The notes: generated by a model not told the origin, from the sequence alone. Positions 25,207 to 35,441 are shown, numbered from the stretch's first letter. The stretch is 64,000 bases of DNA from Niastella vici (GCF_002077945.1 NZ_LVYD01000041.1:1-64000); one strand, 5' to 3'. Translations and numbers: made by a program.

Positions 25207-26715
25207 ATGACAAATACCGCCACCAGATCTCTGTATGATGAATATATTAAAGGCATGCAAACGATCGCCGATCTGCGATATGCTGCCGCCGTGTTGCAGT
25301 GGGACCAGGAAACCTACTTGCCTCCCAAAGGAGCACCGGTGCGTGGCCAGCAAATAGCCACTCTTTCAGAAATAGCGCATAAGTACTTTACCGACGAAAA
25401 ATTAGGTGGGCAATTACAGGATTTACTGGCAGGCGACAACCTGTTGGCTAATGAAAAAAGAAACGTGGAGCTTTCCTGGCAGGATTATTCCAAACAAAAA
25501 AAATTCCCTTCCTCATTTGTACGCACACTGGCCGAAGCGGTGAACCAAAGCTTTCACAGCTGGATGGAAGCCCGCAAAGCCAATGATTTTTCTGTGTTTG
25601 CCAAAAGCCTGACCCGGCTCATTGAATTAAAAAAACAGGAAGCCGATATGCTGGGTTATGAGCAGCATCCTTATAATGCATTACTCGACGATCACGACAA
25701 AGGCGCCACCGTTCAATTGCTCGATGGCGTTTTTTCGGCCATTCAACAACCGTTGAAAGACCTGTTGGGGAAAATTGCTGACCAACAACCCGCCGATGAC
25801 AGCTTTTTGCAACAGCATTTTCCAAAAGATAAACAATGGCAGTTTGGGTTACAGGTGGTGAAAGAACTGGGCTATGATATGGAAGCCGGCCGCCAGGATA
25901 TTTCTGAACATCCCTTTACCACCAATTTCAACAGCCAGGATGTGCGCATTACCACCCGTATTGATGAAAATGACCTCAGTAATATGGTGTGGAGCTGTAT
26001 TCACGAAGCGGGCCACGCCCTGTACGAACAGGGGCTGCCGCCGGGCGAATACGGTTTACCGCTGGGTGAACCCGCCTCCTATACAATTCATGAGTCACAA
26101 TCGCGTTTGTGGGAGAACCATGTTGGCCGCAGCCGGGCGTTTTGTGAACGCTGGCTGCCGGTATTGCAGGAGTATTTTCCCCAGCAGTTGGGTAAGGTTT
26201 CTGTGGAACAATTTTACAAAGGCATTAATAAGGTACAGCCATCGCTTATTCGCACCGAAGCCGACGAGCTAACTTATCATTTCCATATTATGATAAGGTA
26301 TGAGCTGGAAAAACTGCTGATCGGCGGATCGATGACCGTGCAGGACATACCCGGTTACTGGAACGAGCAATACCGCAAGCTGATGGGGGTTCAGGTGCCC
26401 GGCGACAGGCAGGGCTGCCTGCAGGATGTGCACTGGAGCCATGGCAGCTTTGGGTACTTCCCAACTTATAGCCTGGGCAGCTTTTATGCAGCTCAGTTCT
26501 ATGCCTTTGCAAATCAGGCTATTCCCGATTTAAATGGGCAAATAAAACAGGGAAATACCGCTCCTTTGCTGCAGTGGCTGCGTACGGCGGTGCACCAGAA
26601 GGGAAGACGCTTTACCAGCGAGGAATTGTGCAAAGATATATGCGGGGAAACCCTCAATATTGAATATTTTACGGGTTATTTACTTGACAAATACAAGGAT
26701 ATTTATAAATTTTAA
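25207..26715 (+). CDS. carboxypeptidase M32 (Taq-type)
   Basis: A 502-residue metallocarboxypeptidase of family M32 that removes C-terminal residues from peptides in the cytoplasm. The family signature HEAGHALYEQG (HExxH zinc site) is at about residues 267-277, followed by IHESQSRLWENHVGRS, which supplies the third ligand and conserved family residues. The N-terminal helical part has AAAVLQWDQETYLPPKGA, also family-typical. There is no signal peptide. The gene has its own upstream region and is not obviously linked to the riboswitch operons. Confidence 0.94.
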   Translation: MTNTATRSLYDEYIKGMQTIADLRYAAAVLQWDQETYLPPKGAPVRGQQIATLSEIAHKYFTDEKLGGQLQDLLAGDNLLANEKRNVELSWQDYSKQKKFPSSFVRTLAEAVNQSFHSWMEARKANDFSVFAKSLTRLIELKKQEADMLGYEQHPYNALLDDHDKGATVQLLDGVFSAIQQPLKDLLGKIADQQPADDSFLQQHFPKDKQWQFGLQVVKELGYDMEAGRQDISEHPFTTNFNSQDVRITTRIDENDLSNMVWSCIHEAGHALYEQGLPPGEYGLPLGEPASYTIHESQSRLWENHVGRSRAFCERWLPVLQEYFPQQLGKVSVEQFYKGINKVQPSLIRTEADELTYHFHIMIRYELEKLLIGGSMTVQDIPGYWNEQYRKLMGVQVPGDRQGCLQDVHWSHGSFGYFPTYSLGSFYAAQFYAFANQAIPDLNGQIKQGNTAPLLQWLRTAVHQKGRRFTSEELCKDICGETLNIEYFTGYLLDKYKDIYKF

Positions 26716-26746
26716 TATCTGATCTGAAACCAGACCAGTACCCTGT

Positions 26747-27169
26747 ATGATGAATAAGCTAAAACCTCTGATCTTTACTGGGTGCATTGCCCTGTTGTTC
26801 TCCCTGTCGTGCAAAAAGGCCATTGAAAAGAAGGTGGAGAACATGATCATGGATGCCATCACCAATGGGGAATGGATCGTGGAACAATATATTGAAGGCA
26901 GTAACAATATTTCCAACCAGTTCCTGAACTATACCTTTAAGTTCGATTCAAATGGAACGGTAACGGGTACCATAAACAGTTCTGTTACCAGTGGAACCTG
27001 GGCTGCAAATAGTACTGATTATACCATAACCTCCGAATTTCCAACGGCGGGCGATCCGCTGAAAAAATTAAACGGGGTGTGGAAGATCAAAGACAGTTAC
27101 TGGGATTTTGTAAAAGCCGAAATGACAACATCCAGTGGGACCAATGTACTAACCTTACGTAAAAAATAA
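26747..27169 (+). CDS. lipocalin-like hypothetical lipoprotein
   Basis: A 140-residue protein with a lipoprotein signal peptide (lipobox FSLSC, Cys22 followed by Lys-Lys). The mature part, WIVEQYIEGSNNISNQFLNYTFKFDSNGTVTG and SGTWAANSTDYTIT, has the strand pattern of the short lipocalin-like domains common in Bacteroidota lipoproteins. The terminal KKLNGVWKIKDSYWDFVKAEMT fits the same fold. Ligand unknown. It follows the carboxypeptidase gene by 31 bp and may share its transcript. A hairpin terminator is directly downstream. Confidence 0.75.
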   Translation: MMNKLKPLIFTGCIALLFSLSCKKAIEKKVENMIMDAITNGEWIVEQYIEGSNNISNQFLNYTFKFDSNGTVTGTINSSVTSGTWAANSTDYTITSEFPTAGDPLKKLNGVWKIKDSYWDFVKAEMTTSSGTNVLTLRKK

Positions 27170-27175
27170 AACCGG

Positions 27176-27209
27176 AATGGCTAAAGCCCAACGAGGCTTG
27201 CCATTTTTT
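27176..27209 (+). terminator. terminator after the lipoprotein gene
   Basis: AATGG/CCATT and AAGCC/GGCTT arms around a 6-nt loop, followed by six T. Begins 7 bp past the stop codon. Confidence 0.75.
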
Positions 27210-27600
27210 CGTATAACTTAAGTTGACGAATAACGGTTAAATACATACCCCCCCATTCCTTTCAACCGGTAACTTATCCACAGAAAAGCGCTTCAACCCT
27301 ATATATCCTATTTAAATACTTCAGACCACAATCCGGGTACCTCTGATTAACGAACTGCCCAACAACTGGTTAAGAATTGATCATTTGTTTTGTGCAAAAC
27401 CATGTTGGTTAAATTATATTTTACCCGCATTCAAATAATTTGCCGGGAACAAGGTTTGCATAAAGTAAGGTCTTTCTGTGCCAATGGGGGGCGTTGTGCC
27501 TATAACCATAAAATCAGTTTTGCACTTGAGTAAATTTGAACTTGCACCCTGTGTTAACCGGATGCGCCTGCCGGTTCGGTTCCCCAGGGGATACCGGCGA
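27210..27600. other. intergenic leader region of the PKD adhesin gene
   Basis: About 390 bp without a gene. It holds the exact -7 box at 27531-27538 and a short palindrome GTTTTGTGCAAAAC near 27385-27398. The open frame continues upstream of 27601 to 27478, but that portion precedes the -7 box and reads as non-coding. Confidence 0.5.
27531..27538 (+). promoter_or_regulatory. -7 box TAAATTTG of the PKD adhesin gene
   Basis: Exact TAnnTTTG. It predicts a leader of about 55 nt to the ATG at 27601 and rules out the longer N-terminal frame. No -33 element at standard spacing. Confidence 0.45.
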
Positions 27601-30600
27601 ATGCTTTTGAGATCATGGTTTTGCTTACCATTTGTCTTTTTATTTTCCTTACAGGGAGCTGCCCAGGTAATGGTGCCCGATTTTTCAGCCAACGTTACTT
27701 CAGGTTGCGCACCCTTATCGGTCACTTTCAGGGACCAAACCACCGGCAACCCCAAATTCTGGAACTGGGATTTTGGCAATGGCACCCTGTCGACTGCCCA
27801 ATCTCCGAGCGTTTTATACTCCCAACCCGGCACCTATACCGTTACATTAGTTGTGCGCAATGCCGATGGAACGAATGGCATTACCAAAACCAATTATATT
27901 ACCGTTTTTCCCTCGCCTACAGCCAATTTTTCTGCAAATATCACAACTGGTTGTGTACCGGTAAACATTCAATTTACCGATCTCAGCACTTCTACTTCAG
28001 GCAGTATTGTATCGTGGCAATGGGATTTTGGCGATGGCGGCACCAGTACAGCCCAAAGCCCATTACATACTTATAATAACACCGGTTTTTATAATGTTAT
28101 GCTTACGGTTACCAGCAGCACAGGTTGTAAAAATACAAACACTGCCTACCGCTATATTCGTATTGTATCAGGTGTTAAAGCTGAATTCGATAATAGCAAA
28201 CCGGTATCGTGCCAGGCGCCTTATAATATTACTTTCGTCAACAATTCAAGCGGTCCGGGTAATATGACCTTTCAATGGGACCTTGGCAATGGCACCACTT
28301 CTACCAGCAGTACCCCATCTACCACCTATAACGCCACCGGTACTTATAATGTAACGCTCACAGCAACCAGTCAATTTGGTTGTTCGGGCAGTATTACCAA
28401 ACCGGTTACCCTGAACGGGCCAAACACTTCCATTAAAGCGCCGGATACGGTGTGTCAGAATGCAAAAGTTTGGTTTGTCAATAATTCGTCGGTAGCACCA
28501 CAAAAAACAGTGTGGGATTTTGGCAATGGGCAACAATCAATAAATACAAATGACAGCACAGTGTACCCCACCCCGGGAAATTACACGGTAAAGGTTTTCA
28601 ATACCTATTCTTCCTGCCGCGATTCAGCCGTTAAAAACATTTATGTGCGCCCAAGCCCATTGGTGAATTTTACGGCATCCAATACAGTTTCCTGTAAAGC
28701 GCCCTTAAACGTTACTTTCCAGGATGCATCACCTGCCCCCATCGTAAAATGGGTATGGGATTTTGGCGACGGCGGTATAGGCACTGGACCTAACCCAACG
28801 CATACCTATAATTCGGCCGGCAATTTTAATGTCAGTATTTTGTTCACTGATAATTCAGGTTGTGAGGGAAAGGGTAGCAAACCGGCCGTCGTAACAATTG
28901 AGGCACCAAAGGTGAAAATCACCAGCGTGCCTGCCGGCGGTTGTATACCTTATAATTACACACCCGCGGCTAATGTTACAGCAGTAGACGGAGTTGCTAC
29001 CTATACATGGGATTTTGGCGATGGAACTATTATCACTGGAACAAACCCCAAGCCACCACATACGTATGCAGCTACAGGCAAGTATACAATAAAGCTGACA
29101 GTAACTACCAATGGGGGTTGTACTGCTACAGATACCAAAATTGACGGGGTAAAAACAGGAACACCACCAGCCACCAATTTCAGTATGTCGGCTTCAGATG
29201 CCTGTGCATCGCCGGGCGTAAGTTTCACAGATCTAACACCGCCGCCGGTAGATGAGTGGTCATGGGATTTTGGCGATGGCGGGGGTAGCAATATCCAAAA
29301 CCCAACGCACGAGTACCTTGACTCGGGGACATTTATTGTAAAGTTAACGGCATTTAATAACCGTTGCCCTTTCACGAGTACCGGGCAAACTGTACATATA
29401 AAACCGCCGATCGCTAAATTCGGCTATAAAATAAATTGTGGCAGCCTTACGGTTCCATTTAGCGATTCATCAAGAACAGATCCTTCATATGGTGCAATAT
29501 CTTATTCCTGGGATTTCGGCGATGGGTCCCCTACTTCTGCATTAACAAACCCATCGCATTTGTATAATGCGTATGGCATTTACACCGTTAAATTGAGTGT
29601 AACAAACGGGACATGTACCAATACATATACCGATATCGTAAAACTGATCAAGGAACTGGCCAACTTTACCGTTCCATCCCCGGTATGCCGCAATGCGAAT
29701 TTCAATATTTCTTCAACCAACACCCCACAATACATCAACAAATATGAATGGTCAATAGATGGCGGCCCTTATAAAACCGGCAGCGCAACCTATACGGCAA
29801 ATATTGCCACATCAGGAGCACACAGTATTGGCCTGGTTATAACAGATATCAATGGCTGTACCGATACCATTGTAAAAAATAATATTGTAACAGTAACTGG
29901 TCCCGTTGCCAAATTTACCGCCGCTTCGCCGGGAGGTTGCAAAAATGCAACTGTCACCTTTAATGACCAGTCAACTACCGGCGCTGCCACACTGACAAAA
30001 TGGACATTCAATTTTGGCGACGGCAAAACGCAATCGTTTACCAGCGCTCCTTTCAGCCATATTTACACTGATACCGGCGAGTTCAGGCCGCAATTAACCA
30101 TTCAGGATGCCATGGGTTGTATTGACACCATTACCCTGAAGGATACTATTTTCATTTCAACCCCCAAACCCGATTTCACGTCAGATTACGATACCATTTG
30201 CCCCACATCCAATGTACAGTTTACCGATGCATCCGTTGGCAAAAGTTTAACCTATTTCTGGGATTTTGGCAATGGGGGCACATCAGCGTTGAAGGACCCT
30301 TTATACAGCTATGGAGGCAATAATGCCACCTATACTGTTAAACTGGTAATAACCGACCAGGGTGGTTGTAAGGATTCAGTGGTGCGTGCAAATTATATTA
30401 CTACCATAAAACCTGTTCCCGCATTTGATATAGAAGACACACTTACCATTTGCCCGCCCATTGAAACCCAATTCACATTCCTGGGAAGCAATTATGAATC
30501 GTTTGAATGGGATTTTGGCGATGGATCTACTTCTACACTTAAAAACCCATCGCATTTCTATAATGCCTATGGGGACTATACGCCGAAGTTGTATGTATAT

Positions 30601-31938
30601 GGCTATGGGGGTTGTAAAGATTCAGTAAGCAATGCCACTGTACACGTAGTCAATCCTGGTGCTGTTACCACATTAAACTATAGCCCGTTGGACGCCTGCA
30701 ATGAACTGACAGTTAACTTTTCGGTTGTCACCATTCCCAATATAAAGTTTAATCTAAGTTTTGGCGATGGCACAATCGACACCAGTATGGCTACCACCTA
30801 CCAGCATTTTTATAAATCACCGGCATTCTACTCCCCGGCTATAAATTATACCGACAAACAAGGTTGTATAGCCGGCGTTGGCGGCCCAGCCATTAAGGTA
30901 ATTGGCGCCGATCCGTTCTTTGCCATGGACAGAAAAAAATTCTGTGATTCAGGGGTGGTTTACTTTACCAACTATACCATTGGCAATGATCCTGTGGTTA
31001 ACAGAACATGGGATTTTGGCGATGGCACTACGTCTGCTGATGTTGACCCTATTCATCAGTTTCAACAACCGGGAACCTATACCGTTTCACAATCGGTAAC
31101 TACACAACAGGGTTGCAGCAAAACCATTTCAGATACCATCAGGGTATACCGCACCCCTGATCCTTATATTGCCGGCGATAGCATTGGCTGTTTGAATGCA
31201 ACCCTGAACCTGCTGGGAATGTTAACCGTACCCGATACTGCAATTGCCTGGAAATGGACCCTGAGCAATAGTAATTCGCTGACAACACAGAACATTTCGC
31301 TGAACTTCCAGTCGAGCGGAAATTATATGGTACATCTGCAGGCGACCAACCTACTGGGTTGTAGTGACACTACCAGCAAAAATTTGTATGAACCACCAAT
31401 ACCCACTATTACGGTTGCCAATGACCCGGTAATTCCTGTAAGCACGGGCATTACCTTACCGGTAACGTATGGGCCCGAAGTAGTGAACTGGAAATGGACG
31501 CCTGTTAAAAACCTGAGCTGTACCGATTGCCCTACCCCCTATGCCAATCCCAAACAAACTACCACGTACACCGTACAGGTAAAAGACCAGTATGGCTGTA
31601 CCAACAAAAGCGATATCACTGTCACCGTGGTTTGTAACGGGTTAAACTACTTTGTTCCCAATACATTCTCACCCAACGGCGATGGCGTGAACGATGTTTT
31701 TGCCCCGCGAGGTATTGGACTTACCCGGGTGAACAGTATGCGCATCTTTAACCGCTGGGGCGAAATGGTATTCGAACGAATGAATTTTATGGCCAACGAC
31801 CGTACCCCCACCGGTGGCTGGGATGGAACCTATAAAGGCAAACCAGCCAGTGCCGATGTATATGTTTACATTATAGAGTTTGTATGTGAAAATTCCCAGA
31901 TCATTCCTGTTAAAGGCAATGTGGCGCTGGTACGATAA
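27601..31938 (+). CDS. PKD-repeat gliding/T9SS type-B adhesin (SprB-like)
   Basis: A 1445-residue surface protein. A signal peptide (SWFCLPFVFLFSLQGAAQ) is followed by about fourteen PKD-type beta modules recognisable by WDFGDG or WDFGNG cores, spaced roughly 85-100 residues apart; a few are degenerate (IDGG, LSFGDG). Each module starts near a conserved Cys, giving a regular Cys pattern. The C-terminus (about last 95 residues, NYFVPNTFSPNGDGVNDVF ... IFNRWGEMVFE) is the gliding-motility-associated domain that directs type IX secretion (type B). The next gene is PorP/SprF, its usual partner. Likely an adhesin anchored to the cell surface. Confidence 0.93.
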   Translation: MLLRSWFCLPFVFLFSLQGAAQVMVPDFSANVTSGCAPLSVTFRDQTTGNPKFWNWDFGNGTLSTAQSPSVLYSQPGTYTVTLVVRNADGTNGITKTNYITVFPSPTANFSANITTGCVPVNIQFTDLSTSTSGSIVSWQWDFGDGGTSTAQSPLHTYNNTGFYNVMLTVTSSTGCKNTNTAYRYIRIVSGVKAEFDNSKPVSCQAPYNITFVNNSSGPGNMTFQWDLGNGTTSTSSTPSTTYNATGTYNVTLTATSQFGCSGSITKPVTLNGPNTSIKAPDTVCQNAKVWFVNNSSVAPQKTVWDFGNGQQSINTNDSTVYPTPGNYTVKVFNTYSSCRDSAVKNIYVRPSPLVNFTASNTVSCKAPLNVTFQDASPAPIVKWVWDFGDGGIGTGPNPTHTYNSAGNFNVSILFTDNSGCEGKGSKPAVVTIEAPKVKITSVPAGGCIPYNYTPAANVTAVDGVATYTWDFGDGTIITGTNPKPPHTYAATGKYTIKLTVTTNGGCTATDTKIDGVKTGTPPATNFSMSASDACASPGVSFTDLTPPPVDEWSWDFGDGGGSNIQNPTHEYLDSGTFIVKLTAFNNRCPFTSTGQTVHIKPPIAKFGYKINCGSLTVPFSDSSRTDPSYGAISYSWDFGDGSPTSALTNPSHLYNAYGIYTVKLSVTNGTCTNTYTDIVKLIKELANFTVPSPVCRNANFNISSTNTPQYINKYEWSIDGGPYKTGSATYTANIATSGAHSIGLVITDINGCTDTIVKNNIVTVTGPVAKFTAASPGGCKNATVTFNDQSTTGAATLTKWTFNFGDGKTQSFTSAPFSHIYTDTGEFRPQLTIQDAMGCIDTITLKDTIFISTPKPDFTSDYDTICPTSNVQFTDASVGKSLTYFWDFGNGGTSALKDPLYSYGGNNATYTVKLVITDQGGCKDSVVRANYITTIKPVPAFDIEDTLTICPPIETQFTFLGSNYESFEWDFGDGSTSTLKNPSHFYNAYGDYTPKLYVYGYGGCKDSVSNATVHVVNPGAVTTLNYSPLDACNELTVNFSVVTIPNIKFNLSFGDGTIDTSMATTYQHFYKSPAFYSPAINYTDKQGCIAGVGGPAIKVIGADPFFAMDRKKFCDSGVVYFTNYTIGNDPVVNRTWDFGDGTTSADVDPIHQFQQPGTYTVSQSVTTQQGCSKTISDTIRVYRTPDPYIAGDSIGCLNATLNLLGMLTVPDTAIAWKWTLSNSNSLTTQNISLNFQSSGNYMVHLQATNLLGCSDTTSKNLYEPPIPTITVANDPVIPVSTGITLPVTYGPEVVNWKWTPVKNLSCTDCPTPYANPKQTTTYTVQVKDQYGCTNKSDITVTVVCNGLNYFVPNTFSPNGDGVNDVFAPRGIGLTRVNSMRIFNRWGEMVFERMNFMANDRTPTGGWDGTYKGKPASADVYVYIIEFVCENSQIIPVKGNVALVR

Positions 31939-31979
31939 AGATTGACTCAACCAACAATAAAAACCTAAAAACATTATAC

Positions 31980-33023
31980 ATGATTACCGGCCGTAGCTTT
32001 AAACGATCTTTTGCCGGATTAATATTGTCGATCTCCCTGCTGAACGCAGCCGGGCAGGATATACATTTCTCACAATTCTTCGAAGCACCGTTGTTGCGCA
32101 ACCCCTCGCTGGCGGGCATTTTTTCCGGCGACTATCGCATTCAGGGTGTTTACCGCGACCAGTGGAACAGCATTACCAATGCTTACAGAACAGGCTCGCT
32201 GAACGCAGAATACAAAATGCCTGTTGGCGTGGGCAATGATTTTATAACCACTGGCATTCAGGCCGTTTTTGATAAGGCCGGAACCGTAGGCCTTACTACA
32301 ACGCATATTCTGCCTGCGCTCAACTACCATAAATCGCTGAGCAATGAAAAAAACATGTACCTGTCGCTGGGTTTTATGGGCGGACTGATCCGCAAAAGCA
32401 TTGATATCACCAAGATCACCACCGATGCCCAATATAACGGTGGCGGTTATGATGGCAGCCTTCCTACCGGCGAAACAATGCTTTCACCCAATTACAGCAC
32501 CTGGGACGCAAGCGTGGGCATGAGCTTCAATACCACTTTTGGCGCCGAACAGGAACACAGCATGTTCATTGGTGGCGCCTATCATCATTTGAACCGCCCG
32601 AAAAATTCTTTCTACCGCAATCGCAGCATTGAGCTAAACCCCAAATACGTGGCATCAATTGGCGTTAAGTGGAGCCTTGATGATCTTTCGTCCTTTACCT
32701 TACAGGCCGATCATTCAATACAGGGAAGCTATACAGAAACCATTGGCGGTGCGTTGTACTCTTATAAATTGGGCACTGATTTAGATGGCAATCCTGCATA
32801 TACCCTCAGCGGCGGCCTGTTCCTGCGATGGAAAGATGCGCTGGTGCCGGTGCTGAAAATAGAATGGGGCAACATGTCAACCGCATTTAGCTACGATGTA
32901 AATGTATCGCCCTTAAAAACAGCCAGCATGGGCCGTGGTGGTTTTGAATTGTCACTCTGCTACATAGGCTTTCTGCACAGGGATAATAGTAGCGAATACA
33001 AAATGTTGTGTCCAAAATTTTAA
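31980..33023 (+). CDS. PorP/SprF-family type IX secretion membrane protein
   Basis: A 347-residue outer-membrane beta-barrel protein of the PorP/SprF family. It has a signal peptide (LILSISLLNAAGQ) and then the family start HFSQFFEAPLLRNPSLAGIF, with RIQGVYRDQWNS shortly after. It lies 41 bp downstream of the PKD adhesin. In gliding Bacteroidota, SprF-like partners attach or help secrete the adjacent type-B CTD adhesin, so this pair probably works as one export/anchoring module. It ends in LCYIGFLHRDNSSEYKMLCPKF rather than a classical terminal aromatic. Confidence 0.92.
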   Translation: MITGRSFKRSFAGLILSISLLNAAGQDIHFSQFFEAPLLRNPSLAGIFSGDYRIQGVYRDQWNSITNAYRTGSLNAEYKMPVGVGNDFITTGIQAVFDKAGTVGLTTTHILPALNYHKSLSNEKNMYLSLGFMGGLIRKSIDITKITTDAQYNGGGYDGSLPTGETMLSPNYSTWDASVGMSFNTTFGAEQEHSMFIGGAYHHLNRPKNSFYRNRSIELNPKYVASIGVKWSLDDLSSFTLQADHSIQGSYTETIGGALYSYKLGTDLDGNPAYTLSGGLFLRWKDALVPVLKIEWGNMSTAFSYDVNVSPLKTASMGRGGFELSLCYIGFLHRDNSSEYKMLCPKF

Positions 33024-33059
33024 AGCTGTGAAGTTGACTTGTAAAGTCATAGCAATATG

Positions 33060-33160
33060 CGGTAGGAGATTTAGAGATTTCGGGATTTAGAGATTTTGAG
33101 ATTTATCGAAAATCTAAAATCAGAACAAATCCCCCAATCCCTAAATCTCAAAATCAGCAA
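33060..33160. repeat. imperfect inverted repeat between PorP and phosphoesterase genes
   Basis: GATTTAGAGATTT-type direct units on the left, with GATTTTGAGATTT, face AAATCTCAAAATC on the right. It lies between convergent genes and may act as a weak bidirectional terminator. Lineage-typical AT-rich filler. Confidence 0.5.
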
Positions 33161-33167
33161 TTACTTC

Positions 33168-34400
33168 CTATTTCGCTACCAGGTAATTTCCCACTTCTTT
33201 TCCGCTATCATCTAACATGGTTAACCGCAAATTACTGTCATCGGCCTGTAACCTGATCAAAGTTCGCTGGCCTTCCTTTGGACCGCCGCCAATGATAATT
33301 GGATAATCGTGCTGGTCCTTTACAGGCGGATGAACGCCATAGGTGTGCGTATGGCCGCTGATGCACATATCAATGCGGTTCCTGTTAAAAACCGGATTGA
33401 ACAGTTCGCGGCAATGCATGGTGCCATGCCAGTCGCCCGAATAAAATGGCGGTATATGCATCAGCACTACTTTAAATCTGGCCTTTTTAAAAGCCCGGCT
33501 TTGCATCACTTCCTGCAACCATTGTTCCTGCTCGCGGCGGTAGGCATCAAAATCAACAATACCGGCATACACCGGGGTATCATCGGTTTTATCTTCACCG
33601 GTATCGAGTACGGTGAAATGTACCGACCCCCAGGTAAAAGTATAAAACTGGTTCCCCTGTGGATTGCTGAAATACTGATGCAGATCACGGCTATACTTTC
33701 CCCTTGTTTCATGATTTCCCCGCACATACATAAACGGTTTTTCACTGGCAAAGCTGCTGATGCAGGGCTGCAGCATATGATCAACGATCTGTTGTTCGCC
33801 GGTTTGATAATCGAACACATCACCATTAAAGAACACAAAATCGTACCCCTCGGCCCCATTAACCTGCAGCAGGTGTGGAATGGATTGCGGCCTGTCGTGA
33901 ATGTCGTTCAGGATCAGGCAGCGCATGGCGCCACCCTTCTCCAATGGCGTACTAAATGAAAGCAGGTCACTTTCGAGCGTATCGCCATAGGTCAGTTTGT
34001 ACGGTTCAAACCCGGTAATCTCTTTTGAGATCACGCGGTAATAATATTTTGTACCCGGTTTCAGTTTACCAAGGCGAATGCGGTTCACCCGGTTATAGGC
34101 ATCTACCAGCCCGTTGGTTACGCTTTGAGCCTTTTGTCCCAGGGTAGTTGTTTCGCCAAACTCAACCCAGCTATAGGCAGGCAGGTTGGTAATAAACATC
34201 ACGACCATGGAATCGGGGGTGGGCTGTTGCAGATAGGGCGTTGCGGTAAATATATGTCCGGCCAATGGGTTGGCAGGTTTCAGCAATGGCGATGAAGCCT
34301 GCAGGGCCGAAGGCAACAGACTGGCGGCCATGGTAGCCCCGCCTGCGCCGGCCAATGATTGTAAGAAATGACGTCGGCTATTACTTTTTTGATGGTCCAT
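33168..34400 (-). CDS. Tat-exported purple acid phosphatase-like metallophosphoesterase
   Basis: A 410-residue protein from the ATG at 34400. This start places a twin-arginine signal (SRRHFLQSLAG, then GATMAASLLPSALQ) at the N-terminus; the longer frame to 34475 would hide it. A fibronectin III-like PAP N-terminal domain follows (about 45-140, YLQQPTPDSMVVMFITNLPA ... KPGTKYYYRVIS). The calcineurin-like metal motifs come next: LNDIHDR, FFNGDVFDY, VRGNHETRG, LMHIPPFY and CISGHTHTYG. Probably a periplasmic phosphatase acting on phosphomonoesters. Substrate unknown. No operon partner. Confidence 0.9.
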   Translation of the reverse strand: MDHQKSNSRRHFLQSLAGAGGATMAASLLPSALQASSPLLKPANPLAGHIFTATPYLQQPTPDSMVVMFITNLPAYSWVEFGETTTLGQKAQSVTNGLVDAYNRVNRIRLGKLKPGTKYYYRVISKEITGFEPYKLTYGDTLESDLLSFSTPLEKGGAMRCLILNDIHDRPQSIPHLLQVNGAEGYDFVFFNGDVFDYQTGEQQIVDHMLQPCISSFASEKPFMYVRGNHETRGKYSRDLHQYFSNPQGNQFYTFTWGSVHFTVLDTGEDKTDDTPVYAGIVDFDAYRREQEQWLQEVMQSRAFKKARFKVVLMHIPPFYSGDWHGTMHCRELFNPVFNRNRIDMCISGHTHTYGVHPPVKDQHDYPIIIGGGPKEGQRTLIRLQADDSNLRLTMLDDSGKEVGNYLVAK

Positions 34401-34796
34401 ACTAAGATTGAATATTGGCTTTGTGGTAAAAATAATCAGGCAGGTAGAATAAACTTTCTGCAAACGGTTGTTCAAAAATGTAAGACGCGGGAAAGTGCCG
34501 CCAGGTTACACAGCATGCGCCTTCATGAAAGCTTAAGAAAGAAATTTCCTGCATCAACTGTTTGGGTAACCAGTGTGGGAACCGGTTCTGCGTGAACAGG
34601 TATTTTACGTAATGCCATATCTTTCTCATGAAGTTCCATGCTTTACAATGGCCACAAAGAAACCCAACCTATGTTATTCTATTATTAAGTGTCTCATATA
34701 CAGTACAAAACAAGCAGTACTCTGCTAACAGGAGCCACTCCTTCATTAACTTATTGCTAAGTGGTGCTCAATTCGTTCAGTTAAAAAACCACGCAT

Positions 34797-35441
34797 TCAT
34801 GTGCAGAAAGTGCTCTGGTCAACGTTTTCAATGGCGCCCATACCGGCATATTTTTCCAGTCCGTTGTTTATCAAGGGTATTGATGATACCGTTGTGGCCA
34901 TTATCGTATTGATCGCTGGCCCAGGCATCCCGTATATCCCAGGTCGTGCGCCAAAGATGACCACCGGCGGTGGCCATATCGTCGGGCGCGTTACAATAAT
35001 CGTACTTGAGGTAATCGATTCCCCATTTAGCAAAAGTTGTGGCGTCCTGTTCCTCAAAATTGTAACTACCTGTTACGCCGCCACAGGTGGGCTAAGCGGC
35101 ATCGGAGTAAATGCCGGGTTTTAATCCTTTGGCGTGTACATAATCGGCCAGTGCTTTTATACCGTTGGGAAAACGAACCTGAGCGGGAAACAATTCGTTG
35201 CTGGCATTGCGGCCGCCCACCCAAAAGTCATCCAGTACAATGTATTGATAGCCCGCCCGGGTCATACCTGTGGTAACCTGAGCATCAGCTACCTCCCCGA
35301 TCAATTTGTCGGAAATTGCTGATTCAAATAAATTCCAGCTATTCCAACCCATTGACGGCGCAGAGGCAACGGGTGATTGCGCTTTTACGAATATTATAAA
35401 GAGGGAAATGCAGAGAGTGGTTGCAAGCTTTTCAGGATCAT
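34797..35441 (-). pseudogene. decayed GH27 alpha-galactosidase
   Basis: GH27 N-terminal sequence is clear: signal-like TTLCISLFIIFVKAQ, then PSMGWNSWNLFE, IVLDDFWVGG and GLKPGIYSDA. An in-frame TAG (35094-35092) interrupts it, and the same frame resumes as [17 protein letters not shown] and [15 protein letters not shown] (the nucleophile motif). About 45 residues expected next are deleted, and the sequence jumps to [16 protein letters not shown] frameshift then moves the remaining homology (GLEKYAGMG) to another frame, and the C-terminal half is absent. The likely original start ATG at 35441 is also out of frame with the signal peptide. Clearly non-functional. Confidence 0.9.

Noticed and set aside
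27478-27600. Longer N-terminus for the PKD adhesin
   Set aside because: The extension starts upstream of the -7 box at 27531-27538 and would bury the signal peptide.
34402-34629. 75-residue minus-strand open frame ending 1 bp before the phosphoesterase ATG
   Set aside because: Aromatic-rich sequence with no recognisable motif. It occupies what must be the promoter region of the phosphoesterase gene. Tight spacing alone is not enough.
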